NCBI GenBank assembly: GCA_013140985.1
Contig: JABFRU010000002.1
Span: forward strand, 62,001 to 126,000
Length of the DNA: 64,000 nucleotides
Direction of reading: 5' to 3'
Origin: Chitinophagaceae bacterium
GTDB lineage: Bacteria; Bacteroidota; Bacteroidia; Chitinophagales; Chitinophagaceae
A program made the position numbers and the translations under genes. Position 1 is the stretch's first letter. Every line of letters begins with the position of its first letter. This document shows, one piece after another, positions 18,125-25,186 of this stretch. The notes beneath the pieces are model-generated. The model was not told the origin of the DNA, did no database searches, and saw only the letters and a list, made by a program, of their open reading frames with translations.

Positions 18125-20209
18125 TTGCAAAGCCTTCAATTAAATATCATCCCATTTACAACTCCAGTTAAGGAAATCACTTTGCCTTTCTACATAGGTA
18201 GGCGTGAAGGTTTTTATGGTTTGTTTTTAGATGATGAAGTAAAAGAGTTAGTGGGTGATAAAATGACCACTTTGGAATTATTAGAGAACAGATGGATATA
18301 CACTGATTTTGGTACACCTAAAGACGAAGCATTTGTATTAACCATTAATGTAGAAAAGAATCCAAAAATTGCTTTGCACTATTTTAAGCATTTGTTATAT
18401 GAATATTTCCGTAATGGTGTAGCCCATATAATGCAGCGTAATTACATTGATGATATAGAAGTATGGTTTTTAAATCCCGAAGAGGTAAGACCTACATATA
18501 ACATTTTCGATAAGTTCACATTGAAGGTAAATCATTGTGATGTTACCACTGGTTTTGAATTGGTAGTTTCTTATGACGGCACTTCAAGAGTAAGCAAGAA
18601 GAGTTTGAAGGAAATGCCAAATTTCAATACTAATAATCTACACCTTGTAAACAGTAATGGTACTGTAAGGTCTTGGAAATATATCCTACCACAAGATAAG
18701 CTGCATTTAGATAAAATATACCCAATCATTGGCGAAAAACTTTATCAAACTTACAGTATTACATACGAACTACCGGATAACAAGAATCGTTACCCACGTT
18801 ATTTTAAACCAATAACCAATTTTTACGAAACCTATTTAAACAATAACGTTTTCAGAAAGGTATTGCCTATTGATAAAAATGGCTTTATTTCAAACTACAC
18901 TGCAACAGCAAAGAGATTAAGTGAAGTTTCCAACAAGTTAAAATTCGGAAAATCAACAGGAGTAGAACCTAAAACTGATTTAAAGAAACACGGCCCTTGT
19001 GAACCAGTGCCTCCTCCCAATAATGTTACATTCTTTTTTATTTATCACAAGGACAGTCAGGAAGAATACAACCTACTCAAAAAATACTTTGAAGAAGGCT
19101 ATAAAGGACACCCAAATTTACAAGACTTCATCTATCAACCTTTTTTCATTGATGAATCTTTAAACATTGTTTTGACAGATGTAAGCAATGCTATCAATGA
19201 AGTTTATGCAGTTCTAAAGGACAGGATAAAACAGCCCGATACAAAGCATTTTGCAATCTATATTAGCCCAATAGCTAAATACGATAAGAATCCCGATAAT
19301 AGAGGCATTTACTACAGAATGAAGGAAATGTTTTTGTATTGTGGTTATTATTCCCAAGTGATTTACAAGGGCAATATCAGAAAGTATGATTTTAAAACGA
19401 AGCAATTTAAGCAGAACGAATATTTCAATATTTTCTTGCCAAATATTCAGGCAGCAATCTTAGCAAAATTAGGAGGTATTCCCTGGCGTTTAGACCGTGT
19501 AGATGATGACGAACTTATTATTGGTGTAGGTGCATTTAATTCAATTACCAAAAAATCAAAGTACGTTGGTTCTGCATTTTGCTTCGATAATACAGGCAGG
19601 TTCAAAAACTTTGCCTGTTTTGGAAAGGATGATACAAAAGCATTGGCAGGTTCAATAAGAGAAGCAGTAATTTCATTCCACGAACAAAAACCGAAAGCTA
19701 CAAGGATCATAATTCATTTCTATAAAGTAATAAGCAAAAGGGAAATCAAACCAATTTTAGATACCATTTACAATGGTTTGAAATTACCTATTCCAATTAT
19801 TGTAGTAACCATAAATAAAACAGTAAGCAAAGAGTTATTAGCTTTTGACACATTAGACCAAAAGAATTTAATGCCTTATAGTGGTACTTACATTAAAATG
19901 GCTGAAAGGCAATATCTCCTGTTTAACAATACAAGGTATAAATCCGATTCTAAAGTTGCAGATAAGGAGTATCATTTTCCAGTTAAAATAAAACTTACTT
20001 CAACTCATTTGGAGCTATTAGAAGATGAATCATTGATTGATTTATTAATTGACCAAGTATATCAATTCAGCCGTATGTATTGGAAATCTGTAAGTCAGCA
20101 AAACATACCAGTAACAATCTCATATCCTGAAATGGTAGCCCAAATGTTCCCTTACTTTAAGCAACCACAAATACCAGAATTTGGAACTGATAAACTTTGG
20201 TTTCTATAA
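18125..20209 (+). CDS. Long prokaryotic Argonaute (PIWI protein), apparently catalytically inactive
   Basis: This 694-aa protein has the size and order of a long pAgo: an N-terminal/linker region, a poorly conserved PAZ-like middle, MID, then PIWI. The MID domain shows YYRMKEMFLYCGYYSQVI (396-412), matching the Y-x-x-K...Q pocket that holds the guide 5' end. PIWI begins with the hallmark LAKLGGIPWRLDR. The DEDX tetrad looks lost: the strand normally ending in Asp reads IGVGAF (466-471), the third position reads IHFYK (about 530-534) and the fourth reads YPEMVA (667-672); only the glutamate (E513) seems kept. It should bind a guide and target without cutting. The start is TTG at 18125, the first start after an in-frame stop; no nearby ATG fits. 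It ends 8 nt before xseA. Confidence 0.88.
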   Translation: MQSLQLNIIPFTTPVKEITLPFYIGRREGFYGLFLDDEVKELVGDKMTTLELLENRWIYTDFGTPKDEAFVLTINVEKNPKIALHYFKHLLYEYFRNGVAHIMQRNYIDDIEVWFLNPEEVRPTYNIFDKFTLKVNHCDVTTGFELVVSYDGTSRVSKKSLKEMPNFNTNNLHLVNSNGTVRSWKYILPQDKLHLDKIYPIIGEKLYQTYSITYELPDNKNRYPRYFKPITNFYETYLNNNVFRKVLPIDKNGFISNYTATAKRLSEVSNKLKFGKSTGVEPKTDLKKHGPCEPVPPPNNVTFFFIYHKDSQEEYNLLKKYFEEGYKGHPNLQDFIYQPFFIDESLNIVLTDVSNAINEVYAVLKDRIKQPDTKHFAIYISPIAKYDKNPDNRGIYYRMKEMFLYCGYYSQVIYKGNIRKYDFKTKQFKQNEYFNIFLPNIQAAILAKLGGIPWRLDRVDDDELIIGVGAFNSITKKSKYVGSAFCFDNTGRFKNFACFGKDDTKALAGSIREAVISFHEQKPKATRIIIHFYKVISKREIKPILDTIYNGLKLPIPIIVVTINKTVSKELLAFDTLDQKNLMPYSGTYIKMAERQYLLFNNTRYKSDSKVADKEYHFPVKIKLTSTHLELLEDESLIDLLIDQVYQFSRMYWKSVSQQNIPVTISYPEMVAQMFPYFKQPQIPEFGTDKLWFL

Positions 20210-20217
20210 TAAAACCT

Positions 20218-21654
20218 ATGCCTGAAATCAATCCTATAAGACTTTCGGAGTTAAACGCTAAAATCAATAACGTTATTGAAACGGCATTTAATTCGCAAAG
20301 TTTTTGGGTTATTGCAGACATTACTAATCATACATTCCGACCACAGAAAAACTATCACAATTTTGAATTAGTAGAGAAAGACCCTCACTCAAATAATATC
20401 ATTGCAAAAGTATCAGGCAAGGCTTGGGGTAACGGCACTACACGAATAAAAAACTTTGAGCAAGTAACAGGGCAGAAATTCACAAACAACATAAATGTTT
20501 TAGTTCAAGTTAAAGTTACATTTCATAGTGTATATGGTTTATCATTAGAAGTAATAGAAATTGATACAAACTTTACACTTGGTGTATTAGAACAGCAAAG
20601 ACAAGCAACACTTGAAAAGTTAGTTGCTGAGAACGATTTTATACAAAAAGTAGGCGATAGTTACTTTACAAGAAACAACCAGTTAAAATTACCTTCGGTA
20701 ATTCAACATATCGCAGTAATATCTTCAAAAACATCAGCAGGGGGTGAAGATTTTAAACACACTTTACAAAACAATCCCTTTGGCTATTTATTCTTTATTG
20801 ATGATTACTATACAGTGGTGCAGGGCGAAAGCAACGCAGAACAATTTTTGTCAAAACTAATTGAAGTATTCCAATCCCATAAGCCATACGATGCAGTAAT
20901 TATTACAAGAGGGGGCGGTGCTCAAACAGATTTCTTAATTTTTGACAATTACAATATTGGTAGAGCAGTTGCAAAGTTTCCTATTCCAATCATTACAGGT
21001 ATAGGGCATCAAAAGAATGAAACTATTGCCGATTTAATGGCACATACACAAACAAAAACTCCAACGAAAGCAGCAGAGTTTATAATAGCACACAATAAGG
21101 CTTTTGAAGATGCAATTATATCATTTCAAAAAACCATACTAATTAAATCACAGCAATTATTTTCAATTCACTTTCAATCCTTATCAGCACTCAACAGCAC
21201 TATTGTAAATAATACAAGGGATATATTGAACAATTACAAGGATAGTTTGGTGCAGATAAATCAGGTAACCATCAATACATCAAAGTCAATACTATTCAAT
21301 AAGAAAAATGATTTGGTAAGCATTTCATCGCAAATACTCTCAAAGCCAAAAATCATTTTATACAATAGGATAAATGATATTAAGAATACGATAGGGAACA
21401 TTAAAACCTTTAATTCTATGTACCTCAAAAATCAAAGAGGCTATTTAGGACATTACGTTTCAATTATCAAAATGATGGCTCCCGATAACATTCTAAAAAA
21501 GGGTTTTGCGATAGTTAAAGCAAATAACAAGATTACAAGCAATCCAGATGATATTAAGGTAGGAAGCGATATTGATATTATCCTTGCAGAAACTCAAATA
21601 AAATCAACAGTAAAACAAAAATCAAAATACGATGGAACAGAATTTAACTTATGA
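20218..21654 (+). CDS. xseA: Exodeoxyribonuclease VII large subunit
   Basis: This 478-aa protein has an N-terminal OB-fold (residues about 5-110) and the ExoVII catalytic domain. Motifs include AVISSKTSAGGEDF, ITRGGGAQTDF around residues 228-238 and GIGHQKNETIADLMA with H264, then KTPTKAAEF. A helical C-terminal region and a final KGFAIVKANNKI strand follow. ExoVII degrades single-stranded DNA from both ends in a metal-independent way. The ATG at 20218 is preferred; an overlapping TTG at 20197 would add seven residues. The gene is 8 nt behind the Argonaute and overlaps xseB by 23 nt. Sequence drift from the canonical HETD to HQKN in the histidine motif suggests a specialised, mobile copy rather than the housekeeping enzyme. 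Confidence 0.92.
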   Translation: MPEINPIRLSELNAKINNVIETAFNSQSFWVIADITNHTFRPQKNYHNFELVEKDPHSNNIIAKVSGKAWGNGTTRIKNFEQVTGQKFTNNINVLVQVKVTFHSVYGLSLEVIEIDTNFTLGVLEQQRQATLEKLVAENDFIQKVGDSYFTRNNQLKLPSVIQHIAVISSKTSAGGEDFKHTLQNNPFGYLFFIDDYYTVVQGESNAEQFLSKLIEVFQSHKPYDAVIITRGGGAQTDFLIFDNYNIGRAVAKFPIPIITGIGHQKNETIADLMAHTQTKTPTKAAEFIIAHNKAFEDAIISFQKTILIKSQQLFSIHFQSLSALNSTIVNNTRDILNNYKDSLVQINQVTINTSKSILFNKKNDLVSISSQILSKPKIILYNRINDIKNTIGNIKTFNSMYLKNQRGYLGHYVSIIKMMAPDNILKKGFAIVKANNKITSNPDDIKVGSDIDIILAETQIKSTVKQKSKYDGTEFNL

Positions 21655-21838
21655 AGAAGCATACAAAGAATTGGCATTAATTGCTAAGGATATTGAAAAC
21701 GAAAGTGTTTCAGTAGATGTATTGGCTCAAAAAGTAAAGAGGGCATCAGAACTTATTACCTTTTGCCAAACAAAATTAAAATCCACAGAAGCAGAGGTTA
21801 ATAAAATAATTGCTCAAATGGAAAACTCAAATAAATAA
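21632..21838 (+). CDS. xseB: Exodeoxyribonuclease VII small subunit
   Basis: This 68-aa, all-helical protein matches XseB: LTYEEAYKELALIAKDIEN, then VDVLAQKVKRASELITFCQ and LKSTEAEVNKII. In known ExoVII, several XseB copies coat the long helical arm of each XseA to make the active enzyme. The start codon lies inside xseA (23-nt overlap), which implies coupled translation and a fixed ratio. It is the last gene of the defence operon. Having both subunits in the island argues that it supplies a complete, independent ExoVII. Confidence 0.9.
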   Translation: MEQNLTYEEAYKELALIAKDIENESVSVDVLAQKVKRASELITFCQTKLKSTEAEVNKIIAQMENSNK

Positions 21839-21858
21839 AGCAAATGGATGATGTACTA

Positions 21859-22317
21859 CTAAACGGCAATACCAATATTTTTTAATTCTATTGGACTGAT
21901 ATTTGGAGACGATTTTACAAGTGTATATATAACTTCCAAATCAGCTTGATTTACTGTTCCTAATACACATCCTGGCTTCGCCACTATTGCATTCTTTACA
22001 TACTCATACTCCAACTTGATAAGTTTAGAACAATCAACAAAGCTGTCCCAATCTAAATAATCATTTCCCTCTTTTTTTACTGGGTATTGCAGTTCTAACA
22101 GTTCTTGACTATTGATTACATTCCAATTGACATTACTATTAATAAAAATAGTACCAATGTAGTTGTTGGTACTATCTCTGCCGAGTATTATAAATCGCTT
22201 TTCTTTAGGTGGGTTTGTTTGTGTAGTGTAGCATCTAATTACACTTCCAATGTGCATTGAACTATCGGCAATTTTTTCCTTAAAATCTTGTGTGAAAAAA
22301 TCACCTAAATTTCCCAT
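21859..22317 (-). CDS. Putative toxin of a Panacea-type toxin-antitoxin pair
   Basis: This 152-aa protein is encoded 1 nt behind the Panacea-domain gene. Its middle (HIGSVIRCYTTQTNPPKEKR, then FIILGRDSTNNYIGTIFINS) recalls the beta-barrel start of PemK/MazF-like RNases, where a GDVV-like strand is followed by KxRP and a VL strand, but similarity is weak and key residues cannot be assigned. Panacea antitoxins are known to pair with many unrelated toxins, so the toxin call rests mainly on gene order. It is convergent with xseB, with a 20-nt gap. What it attacks is unknown. Confidence 0.65.
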   Translation of the reverse strand: MGNLGDFFTQDFKEKIADSSMHIGSVIRCYTTQTNPPKEKRFIILGRDSTNNYIGTIFINSNVNWNVINSQELLELQYPVKKEGNDYLDWDSFVDCSKLIKLEYEYVKNAIVAKPGCVLGTVNQADLEVIYTLVKSSPNISPIELKNIGIAV

Positions 22318-22318
22318 T

Positions 22319-22864
22319 TTAGGCTATTTCAATGTTTGCTATTTCAAAATACTCATTGATGTATTTAAGCATTTCATCATTTGCACCACCAGCTTTTGCA
22401 ATATCAATGTAGTTTATAGCATCATCACGATAAGCATTTTTCCAAGCATCATCGTGTGATTTATCTGAAAGCTGTTGAAAATTCAATGTGTGATTTTCTC
22501 TTATTGCATCTTCAATGCAAACGATATTCGATTTTGATAAATAATCAAAATTGGGTTCTTCTTTTCCAGTAACCACATATCCGTTTGTAATTTCAAATGC
22601 TTTGTAAAAACTTTCAGCCTCACTTATTACATAACCATCGCCTCTTAATCCTTTAAAAAAGTCGTAAATTTTTGATGGTACTGGTCCGTTTTTCATAGCG
22701 ATATATCTATCAGCTATGATTAAATTTCCATATTTAGCAAGGTGTTTTTGTTCAGCGAAGTATAAAATCTTGAAGATTTTAAGCAAATCAGTTTCCCCTA
22801 TTTTTTGGGTAATAAAGAGTAAGGCAGCTTTTGCCTTTTCGATATTGAAAACTTCTTTTACCAT
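22319..22864 (-). CDS. Panacea-domain (DUF4065/SocA-like) antitoxin
   Basis: This 181-aa protein has the Panacea signature: FNIEKAKAALLFITQKIG, TDLLKIFKILYFAEQKHLAK, then DRYIAMKNGPVPSKIYDFFK. In known systems this domain neutralises various toxins, sometimes by delivering them to a protease as SocA does. It is the first gene of a two-gene minus-strand unit and is followed 1 nt later by the putative toxin. A TAnnTTTG box on its strand lies 26 nt upstream. It probably stabilises the island or adds an abortive-infection layer beside the Argonaute operon. Confidence 0.85.
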   Translation of the reverse strand: MVKEVFNIEKAKAALLFITQKIGETDLLKIFKILYFAEQKHLAKYGNLIIADRYIAMKNGPVPSKIYDFFKGLRGDGYVISEAESFYKAFEITNGYVVTGKEEPNFDYLSKSNIVCIEDAIRENHTLNFQQLSDKSHDDAWKNAYRDDAINYIDIAKAGGANDEMLKYINEYFEIANIEIA

Positions 22865-22889
22865 TTTTTGCTTTATACTAAATTATCTG

Positions 22890-22897
22890 CAAAGATA
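22890..22897 (-). promoter_or_regulatory. -7 box of the toxin-antitoxin promoter
   Basis: On the minus strand this reads TATCTTTG, a full match to TAnnTTTG, 26 nt before the antitoxin start. A clear -33 TTTG was not found. Confidence 0.5.
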
Positions 22898-22908
22898 AAA
22901 ATTAATTT

Positions 22909-22916
22909 TAACTTTG
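22909..22916 (+). promoter_or_regulatory. Divergent -7 box reading into the structured non-coding region
   Basis: TAACTTTG matches TAnnTTTG on the + strand. It is back-to-back with the antitoxin promoter and would start transcription near 22923, about 50 nt before the first long stem of the non-coding region at 22971-24117. Confidence 0.4.
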
Positions 22917-22970
22917 CATCCTTTTTTTGAAGTCAATCGTAAAACCCCACCCCCCAAAGGCTAACGCACA

Positions 22971-24117
22971 GAAAAGACGGCTTAGTGCTTTGCCTACACA
23001 CAAGGCAAACGCTTCAAAGCACTCTATGGTATTGCAGTCAGTTTTTAACTGTCATATTTTTTGTGGCTATGCTCCCCAAGCATTTGGCACATTGCCTGTT
23101 CCGCTTTGCTCCACAGCCAAAGAGCCAAGCCAACACACAGCATAGCAACAAAAAAACGCTACACTCCAACCACCACCACCGTTCCGCTTATGCCAGTATA
23201 AAAACTGCCTGAAGCTAAATAACATAATGTGGCATTATGTGTTCGCTACGCACAGCCTTTTGCCATCGCTTATGCAAGCATCCAACCGCACAGGCTGTCA
23301 CATAATAACATTATGTTAAATAGCCAATACCATAGCCATTTTGATAAAATGGAAGCCGTCTTTTCTCCCACCGCACAGCCCCCCAAAGCCACTCACCCCA
23401 ACCACCCTTTTCAGCGGTGCAGAAAAAAATAAAGCATTAGTTGTTGATGGTAATGTGCAATAAAAGGTTCATTCATTCCAGTTCCATTTCGTTACAGCGT
23501 TTCGCTTCGCTGCACTACCTTCCACTACATTACACTTCCATTCATTTCACCATTTATTTTGCACCGCACAGCAAGAGTATTCCCTCATTCCATATTGCAA
23601 AACCAACCCTTTGCTTTCCGTGTCTTGGCTTTTGCTTTTCCTACGCTACAATGTTTTTTGTGTTGAAATAATTTACAAAAAACTCAATCACACACAAGCA
23701 AAAGCTACAAGCCACTCCAAGCACCTCCGCACTTTTTGCAACATTCCATTCAGTCATACACTTGCTTTTTCCCTACGCTACCACAGTATGGTATGCTTTA
23801 TTTTTTCTGCGACATATAGCCCCAATCCAACGCACTAAATACATTTCGTTTTTTGATTATTGATTTTGATTTAAGCCAATCGGTTTTTATCAGTGGAATT
23901 TTTATTGAAATCCTGAATACAGTTTTGAAAAGAGGATAAAAAAATAAAAATAAAAAGTGCAGCAAAATTAGGTGGCTCACACAAGCCCACGCTGATAAAA
24001 AAACCAAAAGACTACGGCATAATGAAAGGCAAATAATCTTTTATTTTTTATTGGTATTTGCCTTTCACCCTTCGGGACTTATTCCGTTTCCTTTTGGTTT
24101 TTTAGCCACGCCACCTA
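22971..24117 (+). other. Gene-free region of consecutive long inverted repeats: possible structured RNA or DNA element
   Basis: No credible protein gene is seen here; short open frames encode low-complexity C-, H- and F-rich strings. Instead there are back-to-back inverted-repeat domains. First, 22971-22983 pairs perfectly (13 bp) with 23353-23365 and encloses hairpins at 22984-23023, 23057-23155 (17-bp arms, one mismatch) and 23221-23317 (nested stems of 10, 8 and 6 bp). Next, 23414-23420 pairs with 23561-23567. Then 23624-23711 is a nested hairpin with stems of 10 and 9 bp. 23729-23737 pairs with 23952-23960. Last comes the 149-bp hairpin at 23969-24117. A + strand TAnnTTTG box precedes the series. 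It could be a large non-coding RNA, a replication or transfer origin, or a string of transcription barriers. The strand of function is assumed. Confidence 0.55.
23969..24117. repeat. Long layered hairpin, copy 1
   Basis: Three stems stack: an outer TAGGTGGC/GCCACCTA (23969-23976 with 24110-24117), a middle 13-bp AAAAAACCAAAAG stem (23998-24010 with 24091-24103) continued by a partly paired block, and an inner perfect TGAAAGGCAAATA stem (24023-24035 with 24055-24067). A 26-bp block of the left arm (23997-24022) and about 25 bp of the right arm (24079-24103) recur in copy 2. Confidence 0.7.
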
Positions 24118-24239
24118 TCAGAATGCTTTCTTTTTTTTTCTGTTTTTTTTCTTTGTCAAATTATATATGTGTTGCGGAGCGTAAGCGAAGCAGAGCACAG
24201 GCAAGGGCAAAAGCAGATACATACTTAAAAGCAAGTATT

Positions 24240-24662
24240 ATGCACAGTCCAAAAATTCACACATTCAGTCCAAAAAATCAAACAAGCGATTTTGATGTTT
24301 ACATTTTATGCAAAGGTTTAAATAGTGGCAAACCACTTGAAAAGCCTTGCCCCAATTGCTTTGTAATTTCCTGCAAAAATTCAGATGATATGGATTTTTA
24401 CAAAACCCTTTCTTTCGGCTTATGGAAGGCAAAGCATTTTCATCAATTCCTTACTGGTTCAGTTATTCCATTTATCCGCATCAGTGATTTTAAAAGCACC
24501 ATTAAAGCACAAGCCGAAGCAGTCAGCAAAGATAAATATGCCTTTGTGCAGGATGTCCATAAAGTAAAGCTGATAGAACGAAAAGAAAAGCAGATGTACG
24601 AAACATTGGCACTCTTAGCCGATGTAAAAAAAGCAATGATGTACAGGCACTTTAAAAAGTAG
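24240..24662 (+). CDS. Small island protein, unknown function (DUF6943-like)
   Basis: This 140-aa protein starts at the ATG 24240; in-frame sequence upstream is a low-complexity run from the hairpin region. It includes DFDVYILCKGLNSGKPLEKP, CPNCFVISCK and a helical C-terminus ending in KKAMMYRHFKK. It resembles small proteins often found in Bacteroidota mobile elements, and the DUF6943 label is from memory and uncertain. The gene sits alone between two related long hairpins (23969-24117 and 24726-24849), like a small cassette. No membrane or signal segment is seen. Function unknown. Confidence 0.75.
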   Translation: MHSPKIHTFSPKNQTSDFDVYILCKGLNSGKPLEKPCPNCFVISCKNSDDMDFYKTLSFGLWKAKHFHQFLTGSVIPFIRISDFKSTIKAQAEAVSKDKYAFVQDVHKVKLIERKEKQMYETLALLADVKKAMMYRHFKK

Positions 24663-24725
24663 CCGTATTGGCTGCCAAAACCTGGGGAAATGCTTTTGCA
24701 CCATAAAAAATTTATATGCAAAAAT

Positions 24726-24849
24726 AGCAAGGGGAGCAGACGCACAAAGCCAACACTAAAAAAACCAAAAGACTACGGCATAAACACAAAGCCAACGCAC
24801 AAGGCTATCATTTATTCCGTTTCCTTTTGGTTTTTTTATCCCCCTTGCT
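24726..24849. repeat. Long layered hairpin, copy 2
   Basis: The middle stem reuses the same AAAAAACCAAAAG arm (24758-24783 repeats 26 bp of copy 1) and the matching right arm (24812-24836). The outer stem has a wholly different sequence, AGCAAGGGG/CCCCTTGCT (24726-24734 with 24841-24849), that still pairs perfectly. The inner stem is also replaced by a shorter AGCC/GGCT pair. Pairing is kept while sequence changes, a compensatory pattern that argues for a selected structure. Confidence 0.7.
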
Positions 24850-24875
24850 GTGAAGAGCATATAATTTATTTCATT

Positions 24876-25109
24876 ATGCAAAATCATCCACGTATTTCAG
24901 CAGGCAGCCAGTTAGGCATTTGTCCTTTTACTCCGCAGGTTCTCCATCAGCACTTGCAGCTTTCACCTTTTGCTTATCAGCGTTACATCCGCAGGTCTCG
25001 GTTAGCCCATCAGCCAGTTTTTGGCATCAAGGTTTATCAGCTTCCTTGTGGTTGTTTCGTTTGGTGCTATCCATCAGGTGTTCGTGAGCTTTCAGCATTG
25101 CCCTTTTAG
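24876..25109 (+). CDS. Possible small protein or repeat-bearing segment
   Basis: An ATG opens a 77-aa frame (starting MQNHPRISAGSQLGICPF) that ends just before a hairpin. The codons include four heptamers YATCAGC at 24945, 24975, 25008 and 25035, spaced 30, 33 and 27 bp, all in frame as His-Gln or Tyr-Gln. This may be a weak protein repeat, or DNA iterons about three helical turns apart that happen to leave a frame open. No known domain is visible. Confidence 0.3.
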   Translation: MQNHPRISAGSQLGICPFTPQVLHQHLQLSPFAYQRYIRRSRLAHQPVFGIKVYQLPCGCFVWCYPSGVRELSALPF

Positions 25110-25131
25110 GGCTTTGCTATTGCTTTAAAAC

Positions 25132-25163
25132 AAGAAGCCCCACCACAAGGGCAGGGCTTCTAT
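25132..25163 (-). terminator. Hairpin terminator of the 249-aa minus-strand gene
   Basis: On the minus strand an AGAAGCCC/GGGCTTCT stem with a 13-nt C- and G-rich loop is followed by TGTTTTAA. It lies about 25 nt past the stop codon at 25187. It may also serve + strand transcripts from the small frame ending at 25109. Confidence 0.6.
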
Positions 25164-25186
25164 TTAACCGATAAGAAAGAAAGCTA

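Noticed and set aside
18125-20209. Short pAgo with TIR, SIR2 or APAZ partner (SPARTA/SPARSA-like)
   Set aside because: The protein has a long-pAgo length with N-terminal and linker regions, and no TIR, SIR2 or APAZ-type gene is adjacent.
7457-21838. DISARM, BREX, Dnd or classical Wadjet/Zorya system
   Set aside because: The diagnostic genes (DUF1998 protein and PLD protein of DISARM, PglZ of BREX, DndBCDE, SMC-like or MotAB-like subunits) are absent. Mod and Res are plain type III, and the rest matches none of these sets.
22927-23838. Several overlapping + strand open frames of 60-76 codons
   Set aside because: They encode C/H/F/S-rich low-complexity strings, overlap each other in different frames and coincide with long inverted repeats, so the open frames are best explained by the base composition of a structured non-coding region.
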